From Spirochaetaceae bacterium (lineage in GTDB: Bacteria; Spirochaetota; Spirochaetia; Treponematales; Breznakiellaceae): a stretch of DNA of 11,519 nt. Position numbers and translations under genes: made by a program. Below are positions 6,812 to 11,519 of the stretch, in pieces. The notes under the pieces are model-generated. The model had not been told where the DNA came from. It searched no databases and worked only from the letters and a program-made list of their open reading frames with translations. Position 1 is the stretch's first letter. Each line of letters starts with the position of its first letter. The stretch is from assembly GCA_031279965.1 (NCBI GenBank), contig JAITHM010000103.1, positions 1 through 11,519 of the forward strand, read 5' to 3'.

Positions 6812-7470
6812 AAAAATCATTGGAACGCATTGTTGTTGGGGCGATCGCCACAAATTGTTATCTTATTCCGGCGGAGGACGGCGTATTGGTGCTTGATCCC
6901 GGCGACGAAGCCCCCCGCATCATCGAAAAGCTTGATGCGATGGGCAGTGTACCGCAGGCAATTTTGATGACTCACGGGCACTACGATCATCTTGCCGGAC
7001 TTCCCTCGTTGCTTGCCCATTACGCCGCACAAAATATTCATCCTGAAGTCCTTATCCATCGTGCTGATGCCTGTTTTCTGGGGCGCGATGCCTATCGTTT
7101 CCATTGCCGGAGTTTTGCCGCGGTGACGGGCGGTGATACCTCCTTTGTTGACGCGCTCTGGGACGAGCTGCCGGAACCATCACGCATTCTTGAAGACGGT
7201 GACCGTGTTGGAACCTGGACCGTACTGCACCTTCCAGGGCACAGCGAAGGTTCGTCAGCTTTTTATGATGAGCAGGCGGGCATTTTGATAAGCGGCGATA
7301 CGCTTTTTGAAGGTGCTGTTGGACGGACAGATTTACCAGAAAGCAATCCGCGCGATCTTAAAGAAAGTCTTGACAGGCTCTGGAAATTGCCTGCCGCAAC
7401 AAAAGTCTACCCGGGGCATGGCGAGGCCACATCAATAGGCCGCGAAATGCGGTATGTTAACTCGGATTAG
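6808..7470 (+). CDS. Metallo-beta-lactamase-fold hydrolase, glyoxalase II-like
   Basis: The 220-residue protein carries a full binuclear metal site of the metallo-beta-lactamase fold. THGHYDHLAG supplies His56, His58, Asp60 and His61; LHLPGHSEGS supplies His145; SGDTLF supplies Asp164; and VYPGHGEATS supplies His204. The SGDTLFEGAVGRTDLP segment is typical of the YcbL/GloB-like group of hydroxyacylglutathione hydrolase relatives, but the C-terminal glutathione-binding domain of true glyoxalase II is absent, so the substrate is unknown. It is cytosolic, with no signal peptide. Translation is probably coupled to trpC through an ATGA overlap. It ends with TAG one codon before the GTG start of the next gene, which lies in the same reading frame. 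Confidence 0.9.
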   Translation: MKKSLERIVVGAIATNCYLIPAEDGVLVLDPGDEAPRIIEKLDAMGSVPQAILMTHGHYDHLAGLPSLLAHYAAQNIHPEVLIHRADACFLGRDAYRFHCRSFAAVTGGDTSFVDALWDELPEPSRILEDGDRVGTWTVLHLPGHSEGSSAFYDEQAGILISGDTLFEGAVGRTDLPESNPRDLKESLDRLWKLPAATKVYPGHGEATSIGREMRYVNSD

Positions 7471-7473
7471 CCG

Positions 7474-8259
7474 GTGAATAACGATCAAATTAAAACGCTT
7501 TTATTGTCTCTCGAGGAACCGCCGCTGGATTTTACCGTGGTGCTTTCCGGCAAGAAGAGCGCTAAAGTGAACGGGCTTTACAAGATCGAAGAGCGGGAAA
7601 TCATTCTGCATAATAAAAATTTTACTGATGACAATCTTCTTATCTACACAGCGATTCATGAGTATGCTCACCATCTTCAGAGCTGCGCTCACGGAGGGCG
7701 AATTTCAGTGCGCTCCCACACCACCGAATTCTGGGCGCGCTTTCATGCATTGCTGGAAAAAGCCGAAGCGCAGGGGCTTTATTCCAACGCCTATGCTTCA
7801 TCAGACAAACTGAACGAGCTTACCACCGTCATTCGGGAAAAATATATGGCGCAAAATGGCGCGCTCTTTATTGAATTGGGGCAGCTTCTTACTCAGGCGC
7901 ATGATCTGTGCGGAGAGGCGGGGCTTAGGTTTGAAGATTATATCGACCGCATTCTTTGTCTGCCCCGTGTAACTGCGAAAATGGCAATGAAAAGTTCGGC
8001 GTTCAATCTTAATCCGGCGCTTGGTTCCGACAACATGCGCTTTCTTTCCGGCATTTCCAATCCGGTAGAACGGCACCGGGCAGAAAGCGCTCTTCTTGCC
8101 GGGAAAAGTCCTGATACTGTCAAAATGACATTGCGGCGCGGGCCGGGCGAAGAAAATCCGCGCGGCCAATTAGAAAAAGAAAAAAACCGCCTTATCCGTA
8201 CGATAGATTCGCTTTCGTCCAGATTAAAAGAAGTCGAACAAAAACTTGCTGAAATTTAA
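7474..8259 (+). CDS. Uncharacterised zinc-metalloprotease-like protein (HExxH, SprT-like) with C-terminal coiled coil
   Basis: I do not recognise this 261-residue protein as a named family. Its N-terminal half has a clear zincin motif, AIHEYAHHLQS, with His62, Glu63 and His66. It is followed by SHTTEFWARFHALLE, where His82 could be the third ligand, resembling the HG-x-EFW segment after HExxH in SprT/WLM-type proteases. The middle (about 110-195) is helical-looking and contains LPRVTAKMAMK. A segment NPVERHRAESALLAGKSPDTVKMTLRR (about 197-223) is followed by a charged heptad-like tail (about 230-261, ending LSSRLKEVEQKLAEI) that should form a coiled coil. There is no signal peptide. The GTG start follows the upstream stop by 3 nt and has no good Shine-Dalgarno site, so reinitiation is likely. 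Protease activity is an inference. Confidence 0.75.
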   Translation: MNNDQIKTLLLSLEEPPLDFTVVLSGKKSAKVNGLYKIEEREIILHNKNFTDDNLLIYTAIHEYAHHLQSCAHGGRISVRSHTTEFWARFHALLEKAEAQGLYSNAYASSDKLNELTTVIREKYMAQNGALFIELGQLLTQAHDLCGEAGLRFEDYIDRILCLPRVTAKMAMKSSAFNLNPALGSDNMRFLSGISNPVERHRAESALLAGKSPDTVKMTLRRGPGEENPRGQLEKEKNRLIRTIDSLSSRLKEVEQKLAEI

Positions 8260-8273
8260 TGCTCGTCCAGGCA

Positions 8274-8301
8274 AACTCTCTTGCGGTTAAGAGGTTATTT
8301 T
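8274..8301 (+). terminator. Possible weak terminator at the convergent gene junction
   Basis: A stem AAC-(T)-CTCTT (8274-8282) pairs with AAGAGGTT (8289-8296) around the 6-nt loop GCGGTT, with one bulged T, and is followed by ATTTT. It lies where the + strand operon meets aspS and overlaps the aspS stop codon at 8287-8289. The T run is short, so efficiency is doubtful. On the minus strand there is no T run. Confidence 0.35.
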
Positions 8302-10110
8302 AAGATGCAGTTCGGCAAGCTGAGCGGCGTCGGCCTCGCTGGGGCAGTTGTCCATCGGGCTTTCTGCAAACGAATTCTTGGGAAACGCGATGACTTCTTT
8401 TATTGAAGTTTCGCCGCACATAAGCATAACGAGACGATCAAGTCCCGGCGCGATACCGCCATGGGGCGGAGCGCCATACGAAAAAGCTTGTATTAAAAAC
8501 CCAAACTTTTGATCGCTTTCCTGTTCGTTTAACCCAACCACGCTGAATACACGTTTCTGGAGCGCACCGTCATGAATACGAATTGAGCCCGATGCAAGCT
8601 CATAACCGTTGAGCACGAGATCGTAAAGATCTCCCTTTACCGCGCCCGGGTCACGTTCAAGACTTTCGTGATATTTTTCTTGAGGATACGAAAAAAGATG
8701 ATGCGCCGCTTCCCAGTGTTTTTCATCATCGTTAAACTCGAAAAGTGGAAAATCAACTATCCACACAAATTCAAAGCGTCCCGGGACGGCAAGACCCAAA
8801 TCACGCCCAAGCTTGCTGCGCACTGCCCCCAATGCGGTATTGGCAATTTTTGCGTCGCTGTCGGCAATGATAAGTATAAGATCGCCTGGCTCAGCGTTCA
8901 AATCCGTGCACACCGCCGCGGCGGAAGCTGCAAAAAATTTTGCCACCCCGCCTTCAAGGCCGGGAGCTTCCTTCGTACCTGTTACCTTCATCCAGGCAAG
9001 TCCTTTTGCCTTGAAAATTTTGCTGTGTGCTTCAAGTTCTTCAATCTGCTTCCGTGAATAATCAGCCTTGCCCCGCACGACAAGTGCCTTAACCGCACCG
9101 GCCTGCACGGTTATTCCTTGTTCACGAGCGGCGTTCTGCCGTGTCTCTCCCGCGGCAAGGGCATTGTTAAACGCGCTGAATTCCGCATGGCGGGCATGCG
9201 GGGCAAAATCGCGCAATTCCATATCGAAGCGTAGGTCAGGCTTGTCGGTGCCAAAACGATCAAGCGCTTCGTCATAACTAAGCCGCGTGAATGATGCAGG
9301 CAGCGTGATGTTCAGCGTCTTCTGGAAGATATGCCCCATCAATGCTTCGGTAAGACTGAGCACGTCATCGCGTGCTACAAAAGACATTTCAATGTCAATC
9401 TGAGTGAACTCTGGCTGGCGATCACCGCGTGCATCCTCGTCACGATAGCAGCGGGCAATCTGAAAATAGCGGTCGAACCCTGATACCATAAGAAGCTGTT
9501 TGTAAAGCTGCGGCGATTGTGGAAGCGCATAAAATTTCCCCGGATAAAGCCGCGACGGCACAAGATAGTCACGTGCGCCCTCCGGTGTCGATTTAATGAA
9601 TGTGGGCGTTTCAATTTCCAGAAAATCATGCGCTGTTAAAAATTCGCGCACGGCAAAAGTAACGGCACTTCGCAATGCGATACGCCGCTGCATACCCCGT
9701 GAACGCAAATCAAGATAACGGTAGGTAAGGCGCAATTCTTCTTTGGCGTTGGTTTCGTCTTCAATTTGGAACGGCGGCGTAGGGCATGCGTTCAGCACGA
9801 CAATCTCGTGTGCAAATACTTCAATTTCGCCGGTAGCCATATCGCGGTTTATCATCGTATCAGGACGGCGGCGCACTGTGCCCCGTACAGCAATACAATA
9901 CTCATTGTGAAGCTGCGCGGCGCTGCCGGCAAGCTCAGATCCGGCCGCATCGACAACAATCTGTGTTATGCCAAAACGGTCACGCAGATTGATAAACGTC
10001 ACCGCTCCATGATCACGCCGCGCATCAACCCAGCCGTTGAGCGTCACCTGAGTTTCCGCATCAGCAGCCCGCAATGCACCGCAAGTTTTTGTCCGTTTCA
10101 GGTGGTCCAT
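8287..10110 (-). CDS. aspS: Aspartyl-tRNA synthetase, bacterial type
   Basis: The 607-residue class IIb synthetase has the full bacterial layout: an N-terminal OB-fold anticodon domain (about 1-110, GWVDARRDHGAVTFINLRDR), motif 1 around RYLDLRSRGMQRRIALRS (131-148) and the flexible-loop region TPEGARDYLVP. Motif 2 is at 220-241 (RCYRDEDARGDRQPEFTQID), a GAD insertion domain occupies about 285-420, and motif 3 is GGIAPGLDRLVMLMCG near 551-566 with Arg559. Length is normal (about 590-610). His34 in RRDHG occupies the position where enzymes that also charge tRNA-Asn often have His. It follows metK after only 8 nt, without a clear Shine-Dalgarno sequence, so translation is probably coupled to metK. 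Confidence 0.97.
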   Translation of the reverse strand: MDHLKRTKTCGALRAADAETQVTLNGWVDARRDHGAVTFINLRDRFGITQIVVDAAGSELAGSAAQLHNEYCIAVRGTVRRRPDTMINRDMATGEIEVFAHEIVVLNACPTPPFQIEDETNAKEELRLTYRYLDLRSRGMQRRIALRSAVTFAVREFLTAHDFLEIETPTFIKSTPEGARDYLVPSRLYPGKFYALPQSPQLYKQLLMVSGFDRYFQIARCYRDEDARGDRQPEFTQIDIEMSFVARDDVLSLTEALMGHIFQKTLNITLPASFTRLSYDEALDRFGTDKPDLRFDMELRDFAPHARHAEFSAFNNALAAGETRQNAAREQGITVQAGAVKALVVRGKADYSRKQIEELEAHSKIFKAKGLAWMKVTGTKEAPGLEGGVAKFFAASAAAVCTDLNAEPGDLILIIADSDAKIANTALGAVRSKLGRDLGLAVPGRFEFVWIVDFPLFEFNDDEKHWEAAHHLFSYPQEKYHESLERDPGAVKGDLYDLVLNGYELASGSIRIHDGALQKRVFSVVGLNEQESDQKFGFLIQAFSYGAPPHGGIAPGLDRLVMLMCGETSIKEVIAFPKNSFAESPMDNCPSEADAAQLAELHLKITS

Positions 10111-10118
10111 TCGCAGTC

Positions 10119-11285
10119 TTATACCAGCTTCGTTAATTCGGCAGCTTTGTCAGTCTTTTCCCAGGGGAAGGTGCTCCGTCCAAAGTGCCCGTACGATGCC
10201 GTTTTTTGGTAAATGGGCCGGCGTAAATCGAGCATCTTGATAATGCCGGACGGCGTTAAATCGAAAACTTTTTTTACCGCATCTTCAATTTTTACCTCGG
10301 GCACTTTTGCCGAAGCAAAAGTATCAACCATTACAGAAACAGGGAAGGGGACGCCAATTGCATAGGCAAGTTCTACTTCGCAGCGTTCTGCAAGTCCGGC
10401 CGCAACGATATTTTTTGCCACATACCGCGCCGCATAGGCCGCCGAACGGTCAACTTTCGTAGGGTCTTTACCGGAAAACGCCCCGCCGCCGTGCCGCCCC
10501 ATACCGCCGTAGGTATCAACAATAATTTTACGCCCGGTAAGCCCCGTATCGCCAAAAGGCCCGCCCACAACAAAACGCCCTGTTGGATTGATGTAATAGT
10601 TTGTTTTGTTGTCAAGCAGTCCGGTGGACTCCAGCACCGGCTTTATAATTTTTGTGATAATAGCATCTTTAATTTCATCATAGGAAACATCGGGATCATG
10701 CTGATGTGAAACAACGACAGCATCCACCCGAAGCGGTTTATGCCCTTCATATTCAATGGTAACCTGGCTTTTTGCATCGGGGCGAAGCCATTTAAGCGCG
10801 CCATTTTTACGCAGTTCTGTTGCCCGCAGCAATATCTTGTGGGCAAGCATGATGGGCAGCGGCATCAGTTCTTCAGTTTCTGAGCAGGCAAATCCGAACA
10901 TCATTCCCTGATCTCCCGCGCCTTGCTGCCCTTTGTATTCGTCGAGCCCCGCGCCGGAAACTCCCTGGCTTATATCTGGCGATTGGCTGTGAATCATATC
11001 AAGCACCGCCATCGACTGATAATCAAGCCCGTAATCAGGATTGGTATATCCAATCTCTTTAGCAACCTGCCGCACAATCTGCTGAAAATCAACAAACGTA
11101 TTTGTCGTAATTTCTCCGCCTACCAAAACAAGTGATGTTGATGAAAAAGTTTCGCACGCAACACGGCTTTGGGGGTCATCCTTCAAGCATGCATCCAGTA
11201 TAGCGTCAGAAACCTGATCGCATAATTTATCGGGGTGTCCCTCGCCGACGGATTCCGAGGTAAAAAAATAACGCCTATTTTCCAT
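10119..11285 (-). CDS. metK: S-adenosylmethionine synthetase
   Basis: The 388-residue enzyme makes S-adenosylmethionine from ATP and methionine. Signature motifs are all present: GEGHPDKLCDQVSDAILD at the N-terminus (His17, Asp19), GAGDQGMMFGFACSET at 122-137, RFVVGGPFGDTGLTGRKI near 237-253, and the phosphate-binding GGGAFSGKDPTKVDRS at 266-281. The length equals the family norm of about 380-400. GGAGG at 11299-11295 lies nine bases before the ATG and is a strong ribosome site. A promoter at 11325-11353 gives a leader of only about 30 nt, too short for a SAM riboswitch. It is the first gene of a metK-aspS unit. Confidence 0.98.
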   Translation of the reverse strand: MENRRYFFTSESVGEGHPDKLCDQVSDAILDACLKDDPQSRVACETFSSTSLVLVGGEITTNTFVDFQQIVRQVAKEIGYTNPDYGLDYQSMAVLDMIHSQSPDISQGVSGAGLDEYKGQQGAGDQGMMFGFACSETEELMPLPIMLAHKILLRATELRKNGALKWLRPDAKSQVTIEYEGHKPLRVDAVVVSHQHDPDVSYDEIKDAIITKIIKPVLESTGLLDNKTNYYINPTGRFVVGGPFGDTGLTGRKIIVDTYGGMGRHGGGAFSGKDPTKVDRSAAYAARYVAKNIVAAGLAERCEVELAYAIGVPFPVSVMVDTFASAKVPEVKIEDAVKKVFDLTPSGIIKMLDLRRPIYQKTASYGHFGRSTFPWEKTDKAAELTKLV

Positions 11286-11324
11286 ATAAAAGTTCCTCCA
11301 AAATATCCACGTTTAACGCTGCTG

Positions 11325-11353
11325 ATTCTGCCGGTAATCTTTCGCACTGTCAA
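11325..11353 (-). promoter_or_regulatory. Sigma-70-type promoter for metK-aspS
   Basis: Reading the minus strand, a perfect TTGACA (11353-11348) is followed after 17 bases by CAGAAT (11330-11325, 4 of 6 to consensus). The leader to the metK ATG at 11285 would be about 30 nt and contains the GGAGG site. It is divergent from the promoter at 11403-11431. Confidence 0.65.
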
Positions 11354-11402
11354 GAGAGGGAACCTGAGGGGAGGCTCTATTTTTTTCCTGCCCGCCGTGC
11401 GC

Positions 11403-11431
11403 TTGACAGGCCGCCTGAATTGTGGTATATT
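11403..11431 (+). promoter_or_regulatory. Near-consensus extended -10 promoter for the gene starting at 11467
   Basis: TTGACA (11403-11408) is perfect, the spacer is 17 bases, and TATATT (11426-11431) differs from consensus at one base. TGG just before it gives an extended -10 element. A second TATACT overlaps at 11431-11436 but its spacing to the -35 would be 22. The expected start of transcription is around 11438, leaving a leader of about 29 nt. Confidence 0.8.
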
Positions 11432-11466
11432 ATACTGAAAACTTAATTTGACGTAAGGAGACCTTT

Positions 11467-11519
11467 ATGAAAACTGTAAAATCCACCGCGGGGCTGGGCG
11501 GACGGCCGTTAACTGCTAA
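11467..11519 (+). CDS. 5' end of an unidentified gene (partial)
   Basis: Only 17 complete codons are visible (MKTVKSTAGLGGRPLTA) before the window ends, in open frame. The start is well supported: AAGGAG at 11455-11460 lies 6 nt before the ATG, and a near-consensus promoter lies about 36 nt upstream. The N-terminus is basic but without a hydrophobic stretch so far, so no signal peptide can be claimed. I do not recognise the protein. It could be a short highly expressed protein or the start of a longer one. Confidence 0.6.
   Translation, partial: MKTVKSTAGLGGRPLTA

Noticed and set aside
11286..11324. SAM riboswitch in the metK leader
   Set aside because: The leader after the predicted promoter is only about 30 nt and shows no conserved riboswitch stems.
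11354..11402. Terminator suggested by the TATTTTTTT run between the divergent promoters
   Set aside because: The preceding bases give at most four outer pairs (AGAG/CTCT) with a long loop, and no gene upstream on that strand needs one.
1..11519. Recurring TGCCGG words as possible DNA-uptake or regulatory repeats
   Set aside because: They fall mostly in coding sequence as Ala/Pro-Gly codons, without fixed flanks or spacing, and are explained by codon use.

Overview
This is a gene-dense bacterial window with no mobile elements, CRISPR arrays or long non-coding stretches. GC content looks balanced, and the genes are packed with 4-base ATGA overlaps or short gaps. The gene families (rho-rpmE pair, bacterial-type AspRS, MetK, zinc-type L31, tRNA genes without encoded CCA) are bacterial. 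The best guess is a Gram-negative-type anaerobe, possibly a spirochaete related to Treponema. That guess rests on the feel of the proteins, not on a decisive marker.

Layout. (1) 1-3184, + strand: the 3' end of rho, then rpmE, a DUF368 membrane protein (putative undecaprenyl-phosphate translocase), a FatA/FatB-type acyl-ACP thioesterase and a YejB-like peptide ABC permease, probably one transcription unit. (2) 3199-3360, - strand: tRNA-Gly(GCC) then tRNA-Leu(UAG), with a good promoter at 3370-3398. (3) 3475-8259, + strand: a PgeF/YfiH-like copper/laccase-fold peptidoglycan-editing enzyme, argS, trpC, a glyoxalase-II-like metallo-beta-lactamase-fold hydrolase and an unrecognised HExxH zinc-metalloprotease-like protein. 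Overlaps and 3-15 nt gaps suggest an operon. (4) 8287-11285, - strand: metK followed by aspS, convergent with block 3. (5) 11403-11519, + strand: a near-consensus promoter and the first 17 codons of a gene that leaves the window.

How they fit together. Most genes are housekeeping: transcription termination, translation (L31, ArgRS, AspRS, two tRNAs) and SAM synthesis. A secondary thread is the cell envelope: lipid-carrier recycling (DUF368), fatty-acid release (thioesterase), peptide uptake (YejB) and peptidoglycan precursor editing (PgeF).

No clearly new multi-gene system is visible. The points most worth following are the uncharacterised zincin with a C-terminal coiled coil, a yejB without its usual partner genes, a trpC without other trp genes, a tRNA-Gly with C at position 55, a possibly leaderless pgeF, and an AspRS carrying a His associated with relaxed tRNA-Asn discrimination.
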